From: Massilia sp. ZL223 | GTDB taxonomy: Bacteria; Pseudomonadota; Gammaproteobacteria; Burkholderiales; Burkholderiaceae_D | NCBI RefSeq assembly: GCF_018119395.1 | Contig: NZ_JAGPWD010000021.1 | Location: 1 to 64,000, forward strand | Direction of reading: 5' to 3' | DNA length: 64,000 bases | In this document: positions 39,104-49,469 of the stretch, piece after piece | Layout of the letters: every line of letters begins with the position of its first letter | Numbering within the stretch: the stretch's first letter is position 1 | Notes under the pieces: generated by a model | What the model was told of the DNA's origin: nothing | What the model saw: only the letters and a program-made list of their open reading frames with translations | The model's database searches: none | Position numbers and translations under genes: made by a program

Positions 39104-39162
39104 GGTAGCTGAGCTCAGTCACCATGCATAGCGGCGTCCTGCATGGTTCCCACCGGCCCGGC

Positions 39163-40380
<1,218 letters not shown>

Positions 40381-40392
40381 GTGTTCTCCAGT

Positions 40393-41460
40393 TCAGCTCG
40401 CGCTGCGCGAGGCGAAGCGCCACGCCATCTCGGCCATCGGGCGCGCGGCCTTTCCGTTTTCCAAGGCCGCGGCGCTGGACGCGGTCCCGTCGACATAGCG
40501 CTTCATGATGCCCTGCATGATCCCGGCCAGGCGGAACATGTTGTAGGCCAGGTAGAAGTCGAAGTCTTCCTCGCGGATGGTCTTGCCGGTCCGCTCGCAG
40601 TAGCGCGCCACGTAGTCGCGCAGCGCGGGGATGCCGAGGGCCGCCAGGTCCAGGCCCGCGATGCCGCGGAACTGGCCCGGCGGGATGTGCCAGCTCATGC
40701 AGTGGTAGGAAAAATCGGCCAGCGGATGGCCCAGGGTCGACAGCTCCCAGTCCAGCACGGCCAGGATGCGCGGCTCCGTCGGGTGGAAGATCAGGTTGTC
40801 GAGGCGGTAGTCGCCGTGCACGATGGCGGTGTCGTCGCCGGGCGGGATGTGGGCCGGCAGCCATGCCATGAGCCGGTCCATGGCCTCGATCGGCTCGGTC
40901 ATCGAGGCCTGGTATTGCCTGGTCCAGCGTTCGATCTGGCGCGCGAAGTAGTTGCCGGGCTTGCCGTAGTCCTGCAGGCCGATGGCCGCGTAGTCGATGG
41001 TATGCAGCTGCGCGATGACGCGGTTTTGCTCGTCGTAGATGGCGGCGCGTTCCTCCGGCGCCATGCCGGGCAGGGACTGGTCCCACAGCACCCGGCCCTC
41101 GACATGCTCCATGACGAAGAAGGCGCGCCCGATCACGGCTTCGTCGGTGCACAGGGCGAACTGGCGCGGCACCGGGAAGGCGGCGCCGTGCAGCGCGGAC
41201 ATCACGCGGAATTCGCGTTCGATCGCGTGGGCCGAGGGCAGCAGTTTGGCGGCCGGGCCGGGCTTGGTGCGCAGGACGTAGCGCTGGCCGCCTGCACGCA
41301 ACAGGAAGGTCGGGTTGGACTGGCCGCCCTTGAACTGCTCGGCCTCGAGCGGGCCGCCGGGATAGCCGTCGACATGCGCGCGCATCCAGGCGTCGAGCGC
41401 TTCCGTGTCGAAGCGCTGGCGCTCGGACACCGGTTTGGTTCCCATCATGTTTTCGAACAT
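40393..41460 (-). CDS. APH-fold phosphotransferase, LvaA/ACAD10-11 kinase-like
   Basis: The 355-aa protein has an aminoglycoside-phosphotransferase fold: QFKGGQSNPTFLL loop, VLRTKP lysine, catalytic IVHGDYRLDNLIF and metal-binding VLDWELSTLGHP. In ACAD10/11 and the Pseudomonas lva pathway this fold phosphorylates the 4-hydroxyl of 4-hydroxyacyl-CoA. No LvaB-like small partner was found. GGAGA precedes the ATG at 41460. Antibiotic resistance is unlikely given the ACAD neighbour. Confidence 0.85.
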   Translation of the reverse strand: MFENMMGTKPVSERQRFDTEALDAWMRAHVDGYPGGPLEAEQFKGGQSNPTFLLRAGGQRYVLRTKPGPAAKLLPSAHAIEREFRVMSALHGAAFPVPRQFALCTDEAVIGRAFFVMEHVEGRVLWDQSLPGMAPEERAAIYDEQNRVIAQLHTIDYAAIGLQDYGKPGNYFARQIERWTRQYQASMTEPIEAMDRLMAWLPAHIPPGDDTAIVHGDYRLDNLIFHPTEPRILAVLDWELSTLGHPLADFSYHCMSWHIPPGQFRGIAGLDLAALGIPALRDYVARYCERTGKTIREEDFDFYLAYNMFRLAGIMQGIMKRYVDGTASSAAALENGKAARPMAEMAWRFASRSAS

Positions 41461-41540
41461 CGTGTCTCCGCTTATTTTGGTAGATCGGATTGCCTTGGAA
41501 AGGCACGCGCGTACTATTTTTAGACCGAATGAAAACGGCT

Positions 41541-42248
41541 TCAGCGTCCTTTCCGGTATTGCTCGAACAATTGTTCCATCGTCGTGGTGCGCGCCCCCGG
41601 CTGCAGCGGCCCCGGCGGGACGTAGTTGACGAAGCGGACCACCCAGTCGTGCGGGTCGCCGCCGACGTCGAGGGCATTGATGCAGCCGGCCGCCTGGGAC
41701 AGGCCGCCCAGGAACAGGCGCTGGCCGGCGAGGGCGAGGGACAGGATGGCGCAATTGACGCCGCCATGCAGGACCAGCAGCGCCGTGTCCCAGTCCTGTT
41801 CGGCGCGCAGCCTGCTTACCGCCGGGTGGACCCGGTCCATCATTTCGCCCACCGATTCGCCGCCCAGGAAGCGCTGCTGTTCGTCCACCAGGCCTTCGAA
41901 GGCGCCGGTGAAGGCGCGGCGCAGTTCGGCCGTGGGAATGCTGGACAGGCGCCCGCCGCGGATTTCATGCAATTCGGGCCAGACCTCGATCTCGACCGGC
42001 TGCCCTGCGATAGCCAGTACCCGCTGGGCGGTCTGGATCGTGCGCGGCAGGCCGGAAACGATGACCCGGTCGAAGCGCACCCCGGCATCGAAGAAGGCAT
42101 GGCCGGCGGCGTCGGCCTGGGCGCATCCGGTCTCGTTCAGGGGCACGGTCTCGGGCAGGAAGGGCTTGCCGCTGTCGTCGAAGTAGGTGACGCTGCCGTG
42201 CCGCATCAGGTAGATGCGGCGCCGTTCGCCTGGGGCGCTGTCATGCAT
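41541..42248 (-). CDS. Histidine phosphatase family protein
   Basis: The 235-aa protein has the LMRHGSV phosphohistidine motif at about 15-21, a second arginine in SGLPRTIQTA and the second histidine in LVLHGGVN. It belongs to the phosphoglycerate-mutase-like phosphatases; the substrate is unknown. ATG 42248 was chosen because GGGAG precedes it at good spacing. It lies 80 bp upstream of the ACAD11-like operon, same strand, and could join it. Confidence 0.83.
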   Translation of the reverse strand: MHDSAPGERRRIYLMRHGSVTYFDDSGKPFLPETVPLNETGCAQADAAGHAFFDAGVRFDRVIVSGLPRTIQTAQRVLAIAGQPVEIEVWPELHEIRGGRLSSIPTAELRRAFTGAFEGLVDEQQRFLGGESVGEMMDRVHPAVSRLRAEQDWDTALLVLHGGVNCAILSLALAGQRLFLGGLSQAAGCINALDVGGDPHDWVVRFVNYVPPGPLQPGARTTTMEQLFEQYRKGR

Positions 42249-42433
42249 CGGGACTCCCATATTCGGCAAGTTCTTGCCGGGTTAGATATGCAATTTGGCC
42301 ATCTTACACCGCAGGTATGGATGAGCGAGGCGAATCCGAGACAAAAATGCGCCGCCGAAGGGATGCCAACGGTCAATTTAGGTGCTTTCTGGCATAAAAT
42401 TGTGCCCGCGAAACATAACTCTCAAGGGGTGCC

Positions 42434-44137
42434 ATGGCAAGGCCAGAAAAAGTCCGTCTCGGCGAAGTGCTGATGCAGCAGAAGCTGTTGAGCGAGGAAC
42501 AGCTCAACCAGGCGCTGGCGGACCAGAAGCGCACCGGCCGCAAGCTTGGCCGCGTGTTCGTGGAAAGCGGTTTCGTGACCGAGGACCAGATCTCGGGCGC
42601 GCTCGCCCGTCAGCTGAACATCCCTTACATCAATCTCAAGTTCTACAACATCAACGCCGACCTGGTGCGCCTGCTGCCGGAAACGGCCGCGCGCCGCTTC
42701 CGCGCGCTGGTGCTGGAGGACCGCCGCGAGACCATGCTGGTCGGCGTGTCCGACCCGACCGACCTGTTCGCCTACGACGAGATCGCGCGCCTGATCAAGA
42801 AGGGCGTGGAGCTGGCCGTGGTCAACGAGACCGAGGTCCTGGCCGCGATCGACCGCATCTACCGCCGCACCGGCGAGATCACCGGCCTGGCGCGCGAGGT
42901 CGAGGCCGACCTGGGCGACACCTCGATCGACTTCGGCGCCCTGGCCGCCAATCCGGGCCTGGAAGAGGCGCCCATCGTCAAGCTGCTGCAGTCGGTGTTC
43001 GACGACGCGGTGCAGGTGCGCGCATCCGACATCCACATCGAGCCGCAGGACGGCCGCCTGGCGATCCGCTTCCGTATCGACGGCGTGCTGCACCTGCAGA
43101 CCGAGGCCGACCTCAAGGTCGCCACGCCGCTGGCGCTGCGCCTCAAGCTGATGGCGGACCTGGACATCTCGGAAAAGCGCCTGCCCCAGGACGGCCGCTT
43201 CGCGGTCAAGGTGCGCAACCAGCGCGTCGACGTGCGTATCTCGACCATGCCCACCCAGTACGGCGAATCGGTGGTCATGCGTCTGCTGAACCAGGTCGGC
43301 ACCACCCTGCGCCTGGACGCCATCGGCATGCCGGCCAAGATCGTGGAGCGCTTCCGCAGCATCGTGGCGCGTCCGAATGGGCTGGTGCTGGTGACCGGGC
43401 CTACCGGCTCCGGCAAGACCACCACCCTGTACAGCGCGCTGGCCGAGCTGAACTCGGTGGAGAAGAAGCTGATCACCGTCGAGGACCCGGTCGAATACCG
43501 CCTGCCGGGCATCAACCAGGTGCAGGTCAACGACAAGATCGAGCTGACTTTCGCGCGCGTGCTGCGCTCCGCGCTGCGCCAGGACCCGGACATCGTCCTG
43601 GTCGGCGAGATGCGCGACCAGGAAACCGCCCAGATCGGCCTGCGCGCCGCGATGACCGGCCACCTGGTGCTGTCGACCCTGCACACCAACGACGCCGCCT
43701 CGACGCCGCTGCGCCTGATGGACATGGGCGTGCCGCGCTATATGGTGAGCGGTTCGCTGCAGGCCGTGCTGGCCCAGCGCCTGGTGCGCGTGATCTGCGA
43801 AAGCTGCATCGTTCCCTACGAGCCCGAGGCCAGCGAAGTGAACTGGCTGCGCGCGGAACTGGGCGAGCATGCCGCGACCACGCGCTTCTACCACGGCAAG
43901 GGCTGCTCGCACTGCAACGGCACCGGCTACCGCGGCCGCACCGGCGTCTACGAACTGCTCGAGATGACCCGCGCCGTGACCGAAGCGGCGAACCACCCCG
44001 ATCCTTCGCATTTCCTGAAGGTGGCGCACGCCGAGATGCAGGGCCAGACCCTGCGCCGCAACGCCGTCTTCCTGGCGGTGAAGGGGCGCAGCACCATCGC
44101 CGAGGCGATGCGGGTCAGTAACCAGCAAGACGACTGA
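42434..44137 (+). CDS. mshE: MSHA pilus assembly ATPase MshE
   Basis: The 567-aa AAA+ motor drives pilus extension. It starts with two tandem MshEN motifs (RLGEVLMQQKLLSEEQL at 8-24; KLGRVFVESGFVTEDQI at 37-53), matching the known c-di-GMP-binding pattern RLGxxLxxxxxxxxxQL. The ATPase has Walker A GPTGSGKTT (322-330), an Asp-box and Walker B near IVLVGEMRD, and a C4 zinc site (CESC, CSHC). AAGGGG precedes the ATG. It is first of a long msh run, joined to mshG by a 1-bp overlap. Confidence 0.95.
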   Translation: MARPEKVRLGEVLMQQKLLSEEQLNQALADQKRTGRKLGRVFVESGFVTEDQISGALARQLNIPYINLKFYNINADLVRLLPETAARRFRALVLEDRRETMLVGVSDPTDLFAYDEIARLIKKGVELAVVNETEVLAAIDRIYRRTGEITGLAREVEADLGDTSIDFGALAANPGLEEAPIVKLLQSVFDDAVQVRASDIHIEPQDGRLAIRFRIDGVLHLQTEADLKVATPLALRLKLMADLDISEKRLPQDGRFAVKVRNQRVDVRISTMPTQYGESVVMRLLNQVGTTLRLDAIGMPAKIVERFRSIVARPNGLVLVTGPTGSGKTTTLYSALAELNSVEKKLITVEDPVEYRLPGINQVQVNDKIELTFARVLRSALRQDPDIVLVGEMRDQETAQIGLRAAMTGHLVLSTLHTNDAASTPLRLMDMGVPRYMVSGSLQAVLAQRLVRVICESCIVPYEPEASEVNWLRAELGEHAATTRFYHGKGCSHCNGTGYRGRTGVYELLEMTRAVTEAANHPDPSHFLKVAHAEMQGQTLRRNAVFLAVKGRSTIAEAMRVSNQQDD

Positions 44138-45381
44138 TGCCTTTCTTCGCCTATAAAGGCCGCGACGGGCGCGGCGAACTGACCCAGGGGGTGCTGGAAG
44201 GCGCCGACAGCTCCGCCATTGCGGATCTGCTGTTCGGCAACGGCATCACGCCCATCGAGATCACGCCCCGCCGCACGGGGCCGGGCGCCGCCGGCGGCGC
44301 CCAGGGCTCGCTGCTGGCGCGCTTCACCGAGAAGAAGGTGACGTCCCTGGACGTGCAGCTGTTCAGCCGCCAGATCTACACCCTGCTCAAGTCCGGCGTG
44401 CCGATCATGCGCGGCCTGGCGGGCCTGCAGGAATCGGCCGTCAACAAGTCCTTCGCCAGGGTCATCAAGGACCTGCGCGAATCGCTCGACTCCGGCCGCG
44501 AACTGTCGGCGGCCATGATGCGCCACCCGGAATGCTTCTCGGCCTTCTACCTGTCGATGGTGAAGGTGGGCGAGATGACCGGCCGCCTGGAAGAGGTCTT
44601 CCTGCGCCTGTTCGACCACCTGGAATTCGACCGCGACATGCGCGAGCGGGTCAAGACCGCGCTGCGCTACCCGACCTTCGTGGTGATCGCGATGGCGATC
44701 GCCATGGTGATCGTGAACATGTTCGTGATTCCGCAGTTCGCCACGGTGTTCAAGTCCTTCAACGCCCAGCTGCCGCTGATGACGCGCATCCTGCTGGGGA
44801 CCTCGGAATTCACGGTGGCCTACTGGCCGGCGATGGCGGCCATGCTGCTGGGCGCCGTGTTCGGCTTCCGCTCCTGGATCGCCACCAACCGCGGGCGCCT
44901 GGTCTGGGACCAGAAGAAGCTGCGCATCCCGATCGCCGGCAAGATCATCCACAAGGCCACCATGGCGCGTTTCGCGCGCAGCTTCGCGCTGTCGATGCGC
45001 AGCGGCGTGCCGATCGTGCAGGCCCTGACCGTGGTCTCGCAGACCGCCGACAACGCCTACCTGAGCATGCGCATCGAGCAGATGCGCGACGGCGTCGAAC
45101 GCGGCGAGAGCATCCTGCGCACCTCGGTCGCGGCGAATGTGTTCACGCCCATCGTGCTGCAGATGATCGCCGTGGGCGAGGAATCGGGTTCGCTGGACGA
45201 CCTGATGGACGAGATCGCGCAGATGTACGAGCGCGAGGTCGACTACGAGCTCAAGACCCTGTCCGCCCAGATCGAGCCGATCCTGATCACCTTCCTGGGC
45301 GTGATGGTGCTGGTGCTGGCGCTGGGTATCTTCCTGCCGATCTGGGACCTGGGCAAGGCCGCCCTGCATGGCGGCAAATGA
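44137..45381 (+). CDS. mshG: MSHA inner-membrane platform protein MshG
   Basis: The 414-aa GspF-family protein has two T2SSF domains and three transmembrane helices (near 180, 230 and 385). It links the MshE motor to the growing pilus. The start overlaps the mshE stop (TGATG). Confidence 0.93.
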   Translation: MPFFAYKGRDGRGELTQGVLEGADSSAIADLLFGNGITPIEITPRRTGPGAAGGAQGSLLARFTEKKVTSLDVQLFSRQIYTLLKSGVPIMRGLAGLQESAVNKSFARVIKDLRESLDSGRELSAAMMRHPECFSAFYLSMVKVGEMTGRLEEVFLRLFDHLEFDRDMRERVKTALRYPTFVVIAMAIAMVIVNMFVIPQFATVFKSFNAQLPLMTRILLGTSEFTVAYWPAMAAMLLGAVFGFRSWIATNRGRLVWDQKKLRIPIAGKIIHKATMARFARSFALSMRSGVPIVQALTVVSQTADNAYLSMRIEQMRDGVERGESILRTSVAANVFTPIVLQMIAVGEESGSLDDLMDEIAQMYEREVDYELKTLSAQIEPILITFLGVMVLVLALGIFLPIWDLGKAALHGGK

Positions 45382-45902
45382 TGCGGCCGCGGCGCGCCGG
45401 CGGGGCGACCCGCTTCGAATTCGCGGTGTGCGCCATCCTGGTGGCCGTGCTGACGGCTGCGCTGCTGGCGCGCCTGCTGGCGTGGCGCGAGCAGTCCGAG
45501 CGCACCGCCGCCTACCACGTGGTGGCGTCGCTGCGCACCGCCCTGGCGGCGAAAGCGGCGCAGGTCGGGATGACCCAGGGCGAGCAGGGGATTCTTGCTT
45601 TAACACAAGAAAATCCGATGACCTGGCTCAGCAGGATGCCGGCCAACTACCTCGGCGAATACTATTCGCCCGACCCGCGTAGCCTGCGGCGCGGCGCCTG
45701 GTTCTTCGACCGGACCGATAAAACAGTCAACTATTTGCTTGGGAACGACACTTTTTCTTCCGGGACATCAAACTTGCTTAAGTTCAAGGTAGAATTGTCC
45801 CGCACCTCTGATCCATCCGGCATAAACGCGCAGCACGGCGGGCGGAACAGGAATCCAGGCGCACTGGTCATCGGCGAAGTCGGGACCGGTCGCCAACACT
45901 AA
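45378..45902 (+). CDS. mshF: MshF-like pilus accessory protein
   Basis: The 174-aa protein has one N-terminal helix (about 12-33) and a type-IV-pilin-like start (TRFEFAVCAILVAVL) without a normal GF cleavage site. Position after mshG, size and topology match MshF. The start overlaps the mshG stop (ATGATG; either ATG is possible). Confidence 0.72.
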   Translation: MMRPRRAGGATRFEFAVCAILVAVLTAALLARLLAWREQSERTAAYHVVASLRTALAAKAAQVGMTQGEQGILALTQENPMTWLSRMPANYLGEYYSPDPRSLRRGAWFFDRTDKTVNYLLGNDTFSSGTSNLLKFKVELSRTSDPSGINAQHGGRNRNPGALVIGEVGTGRQH

Positions 45903-45950
45903 CCAAAGAACGCGGATTCCATCCGCACCACCTCAACGGAGAGAAAAACG

Positions 45951-46424
45951 ATGAACAAATTCAACACCAAGGGCGCGCAGGGCGGCTTCACGCTGATCGA
46001 GCTGATCGTCGTGATCGTGATCCTGGGCATCCTGGCCGCCACCGCGCTGCCGAAGTTCGCCAGCCTGGGCGGCGACGCACGCATCGCCAGCCTGAACGCG
46101 GCAAAAGGCGCCATGACCGCCACCGCATCGATGGCGCACGGCAAGTGGCTGATCAACCCGAGCATCACCAAGGTGGCCGTCGAGGGCACCGACGTCAACA
46201 TCACCAACGGCTACCCGGCAGCGACCAAGAACTTCGCCATCGCCTCGGGCCTGAACGACACCGACTACAAGATCGACGTGTCGGGCACCACCGTGACCGT
46301 CACCCCGATCAGCGTGTCGACCCACGCCACCCTGAAGACCACCTGCAACGTGGTCTACACCGAAGTGACGACCGCCGGCGGCGTGCCGACCTACGCGCTG
46401 GCTGCCAATACCCAGTGCGAATAA
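45951..46424 (+). CDS. MSHA-type major pilin (first copy)
   Basis: The 157-aa prepilin has a short leader cleaved at GG|FTLIELIVVIVILG, the standard class III signal with Glu5. The mature protein has a helix and a C-terminal disulfide pair (Cys in TTCNVV and NTQCE). A strong GGAGAG ribosome site suggests high expression. It is followed by a near-identical N-terminal paralogue, with a stem-loop in between. The pair corresponds to MshB/MshA; which one is major cannot be settled, but this copy has the better ribosome site. Confidence 0.88.
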   Translation: MNKFNTKGAQGGFTLIELIVVIVILGILAATALPKFASLGGDARIASLNAAKGAMTATASMAHGKWLINPSITKVAVEGTDVNITNGYPAATKNFAIASGLNDTDYKIDVSGTTVTVTPISVSTHATLKTTCNVVYTEVTTAGGVPTYALAANTQCE

Positions 46425-46445
46425 ACCCCAGCGTGTAATCTTTCC

Positions 46446-46472
46446 GGCGAGGCTGCATTGCGCAGCCTCGCC
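46446..46472 (+). terminator. Intercistronic stem-loop between the two pilin genes
   Basis: GGCGAGGCTGC / GCAGCCTCGCC form a perfect 11-bp stem with a 5-nt loop, followed by only a weak T-run. It may protect the upstream pilin mRNA or stop part of the transcription, giving more first pilin than downstream products. Confidence 0.7.
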
Positions 46473-46491
46473 GCTTCATTTCAGGAGCAGC

Positions 46492-46971
46492 ATGGATCTC
46501 AGCCTTCGCCCGAACCGGCGGCAAGCCGGTTTCACGCTGATCGAACTGATCGTCGTGATCGTCATCCTCGGCATCCTCGCGGCGACCGCACTGCCGAAAT
46601 TCGCCAGCCTCGGGGGCGACGCGCGCGTGGCCAGCCTGCAGGCCGCGCGTGGCGCGCTGAGCGCCTCGGCCGCCATGGTCCACGGCAAATCGCTGATCCG
46701 GCCGGCCGACACCTCGATCGATGTCGAAGGCACGGCCGTCGCCGTCGTCAACGGCTATCCGAAGGCGAGCAAGGCCTTCGCCACCGCGGCGGGGCTGGGC
46801 GACGGCGATTACCTGATCGAGGAAAACAAGGACGAGCTGACGGTCACGCCGCGCAGCGTGGCGGACAATCCGACGCTCGCCGCGACCTGCTTCATCAGCT
46901 ATGCGGCGCCGACCGCCGCCAACCAGCCTCCGGTCCTGCAGCAGGCCGCGGATCCGCTGGTCTGCGAATAA
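46492..46971 (+). CDS. MSHA-type pilin (second copy)
   Basis: The 159-aa prepilin is cleaved at AG|FTLIELIVVIVILG. Its first 40 mature residues are almost identical to the first pilin, while the C-terminal half differs. A C-terminal disulfide pair is conserved. Tandem duplication followed by divergence is the simplest history. An AGGAG ribosome site precedes it. Confidence 0.88.
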   Translation: MDLSLRPNRRQAGFTLIELIVVIVILGILAATALPKFASLGGDARVASLQAARGALSASAAMVHGKSLIRPADTSIDVEGTAVAVVNGYPKASKAFATAAGLGDGDYLIEENKDELTVTPRSVADNPTLAATCFISYAAPTAANQPPVLQQAADPLVCE

Positions 46972-46989
46972 GCCCGGGACCGGCGTAGC

Positions 46990-47547
46990 GTGGGCGGCCA
47001 GCTCCCCATTTCCCGCTTCCAGCCGCGCCCGGCGCGCGGCTTCACGATGGTCGAATTGATCGTCGTGATGGTCCTCATCGGCATCCTGGCGGCCGTCGCC
47101 GCCAGCCGTTTTTTCGACCGCACCGGTTTCGACGCCGACGGCTTCGCGGAACAGAGCCGCGCCTTGCTGCGCTACGCCCAGAAGGCCGCGATCGCGCGCA
47201 ACGCGCCGGTCTTCGTGCAGCTGGACGACAACCGCATCGCCCTGTGCTACAGCTCGCCGCGCAACTCCCCCCAAGGCAATTGCGACCCGACCCAGCGCGT
47301 GCCCGCGCCGGGCGGCCAGATCGGCGGCGGCGCTTCCGAGACCCAGTGCCAGGCCCCCGGCTGGTTCTGCATCGGCCGTCCCGAGGGCGTGCAGCTCGCC
47401 TTGTCCGAGCCGATGACCGAATTCAGCTTCAACGCGCTCGGCAGCCCGGTGGCCGCCGGCGGCTTTGGCGGCCTGACCATGACCATCACCAGCAAGGGCG
47501 AATCGCGCACGGTGTCGGTGGTCCAGGAGACCGGTTATGTGCAGTAA
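46990..47547 (+). CDS. mshC: MSHA minor pilin MshC
   Basis: The 185-aa prepilin starts at GTG 46990; no ATG precedes its cleavage site RG|FTMVELIVVMVLIG. The body contains four cysteines and a GspH/PilE-like beta region. It follows the pilins by 18 bp and overlaps mshD by 11 bp. It likely primes or caps the pilus. Confidence 0.85.
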   Translation: MGGQLPISRFQPRPARGFTMVELIVVMVLIGILAAVAASRFFDRTGFDADGFAEQSRALLRYAQKAAIARNAPVFVQLDDNRIALCYSSPRNSPQGNCDPTQRVPAPGGQIGGGASETQCQAPGWFCIGRPEGVQLALSEPMTEFSFNALGSPVAAGGFGGLTMTITSKGESRTVSVVQETGYVQ

Positions 47548-48127
47548 GACCGCGCGTGCCCGCCAGGCGGGCCTGACCCTGATCGAGATGATCATGTTCA
47601 TCATGATCGTCGGGGTCGCCCTGGCCGCCGTGATCGGCGTGCTGAACCTGAGCACCAAGGGCAGCGCCGACCCGCTGCGGCGCAAGCAGGCGCTGATGAT
47701 CGCCGAAGGCTTGCTGGAGGAAGTCCAGCTGGCCAAGTTCACCTGGTGCGACCCGACCTCCGGCAACGCCGGCGACGAGAACGTCAGGAGCAGCGCCGAC
47801 TGCAACCTGGCCGAGAACTGGGGCCCGGAAGCGGGAGGCGAAAGGCCGCACGACAACGTCAACGATTACGTCAGGGCGGCCGGCCAGGCCGAGGCCAGCT
47901 TCAACAATGGCGCCGGCGTGCTGACCGATGCGAACGGAGACGCGATGAACGTGGCCGGTTATACCGCCACGGTGAGCGTCATCCCCGAATCGATCGGCGG
48001 CATCCCCGTCGCGAACACCACCTCGGCCGACAGCGACGTGCTGCGCATCCGGGTCGAGGTCCGCTACGACCAGGAGTCCGTCGTGCTCGACGCCTACCGC
48101 ACGCGCTACGCGCCGGGCTTCCTATGA
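47537..48127 (+). CDS. mshD: MSHA minor pilin MshD
   Basis: The 196-aa prepilin has signal AG|LTLIEMIMFIMIVG. Two cysteines are in the mature protein. It overlaps both mshC and mshO, showing tight coupling of minor pilin synthesis. Confidence 0.85.
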   Translation: MCSKTARARQAGLTLIEMIMFIMIVGVALAAVIGVLNLSTKGSADPLRRKQALMIAEGLLEEVQLAKFTWCDPTSGNAGDENVRSSADCNLAENWGPEAGGERPHDNVNDYVRAAGQAEASFNNGAGVLTDANGDAMNVAGYTATVSVIPESIGGIPVANTTSADSDVLRIRVEVRYDQESVVLDAYRTRYAPGFL

Positions 48128-49008
48128 ACCAGCCAGCCCCGCGCCGCGCTGGCGGCTTCACCCTGGTCGAGGCCATCCTCGTCATCGTCATCATCGGCGT
48201 GATCGGCGCCATCGTGGCGGTCTTCATCCGCGCCCCGGTCCAGGGCTATGCCGACAGCGCGGCGCGCGCCGCCGCCACCGACGAAGCCGACCTGGCGCTG
48301 CGCCGCATCGCGCGCGACCTGCGCCTGGCCCTGCCCAACAGCGTGCGCGTGAGCGACGACGGCAGCGCGGTCGAGTTCCTGCAAACCACGACGGGCGGGC
48401 GCTACCTGACCCTGGACGACGGCGTGGCGGCCATGCCGGTCCTCGATTTCGACGACGCCGCCCAGACCCGCTTCACCGTGGTCGGCGGGACCATGCGCCC
48501 GATCGAGCGCGGCGACTTCATCGTGGTCTACAACCTGGGCGGCGGCGCGGTGCCCTCGGACGCCTACCTGTACCGCCAGGGCGCTCCCGACAACAACATC
48601 GTAAGGGTGGCCAGCGTCGACTACTCCACGCCCAACCACCCGGTCGTCACCATGGAAAACAATGCCTTCGCGCTCCAGGCGACGCCGATGCGCTCGCCGA
48701 GCAACCGCTTCCAGGTGGTGAGCGGGCCCATCACCTACGCTTGCGAGACGGGGCGCGACGGCAGCGCCGAGCTGGTGCGCTACTGGGGCTATCCGATCGA
48801 CGCCAGCCAGAACCTGCCGCCGCAGGGCACGCCGCAGCGCGCCGTGATCGCCTCGCGGGTGGCGGACTGCAGCCAGGTGTTCCGCTACGGCAGCGACGTC
48901 ACGCGCCGCAGCGCGCTGGTGATCCTGAATTTGTCGCTGCGCCTGGCCAACGACCGGGACAGCCAGGTGCGCCTGGTCAACCAGGTTCACGTGGACAATA
49001 CGCCATGA
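48124..49008 (+). CDS. mshO: MSHA minor pilin MshO
   Basis: The 294-aa prepilin has signal GG|FTLVEAILVIVIIG and a long PilW/GspJ-like body with cysteines in TYACETG and VADCSQV. Its ATG overlaps the mshD stop (ATGA) and its stop overlaps mshP. Confidence 0.85.
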   Translation: MNQPAPRRAGGFTLVEAILVIVIIGVIGAIVAVFIRAPVQGYADSAARAAATDEADLALRRIARDLRLALPNSVRVSDDGSAVEFLQTTTGGRYLTLDDGVAAMPVLDFDDAAQTRFTVVGGTMRPIERGDFIVVYNLGGGAVPSDAYLYRQGAPDNNIVRVASVDYSTPNHPVVTMENNAFALQATPMRSPSNRFQVVSGPITYACETGRDGSAELVRYWGYPIDASQNLPPQGTPQRAVIASRVADCSQVFRYGSDVTRRSALVILNLSLRLANDRDSQVRLVNQVHVDNTP

Positions 49009-49469
49009 CGAAGCAATTCCGCACTCTGCGCCGCCAGGCCGGCGTCGGCCTGGTCACCGCGATCTTCCTGCTGGTGGTGCTGGCTGGCCTGGGCGCCGCC
49101 GCCGTCACTTTGTACAGCGCCCAGGAGGCCAGCTCGAGCATCGACATGGAAGGAGCCAAGGCCTACCAGGCCGCGCGCGCGGGAATCGAGTGGGGCTTGT
49201 ACGAACAGCTGCGCCAGAACCGCTGCGCTGCGCGCACTTCCTTCGGCTTTCCGGACACGACCGTGCTGGCGAGCTTCCGCGTGACGGTGAGCTGCCAGGC
49301 CATCGACGGCCTGGCCGACGAGGAAGGCGCGGCCGTGGCGCAGACCCGGCGCTGGCGCATCGGCGCCGTCGCCTGCAACCAGCCGGTGCAGGGGGAGTGC
49401 ACGGCCCAGACCACAACCACGAACACCAGTCCCGACTACGTCCAACGCAGGCTCGAGGTAGAGATATGA
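49005..49469 (+). CDS. mshP: MSHA minor pilin MshP (PilX/GspK-like)
   Basis: The 154-aa protein has a pilin-like N terminus AG|VGLVTAIFLLVVLA, where Glu5 is absent (Thr), typical of tip-located GspK-like pilins. The C-terminal part carries four cysteines. Overlaps flank it on both sides. Confidence 0.83.
   Translation: MTKQFRTLRRQAGVGLVTAIFLLVVLAGLGAAAVTLYSAQEASSSIDMEGAKAYQAARAGIEWGLYEQLRQNRCAARTSFGFPDTTVLASFRVTVSCQAIDGLADEEGAAVAQTRRWRIGAVACNQPVQGECTAQTTTTNTSPDYVQRRLEVEI

Noticed and set aside
40393..41460. Aminoglycoside resistance gene
   Set aside because: The APH fold is shared with acyl-CoA kinases, and the adjacent ACAD11-like gene gives a better explanation.
42380..42433. Sigma-54 promoter before mshE (TGGCATAAAATTGTGC)
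   Set aside because: The GG-to-GC spacing is 11, not 10, and the -12 element is poor.
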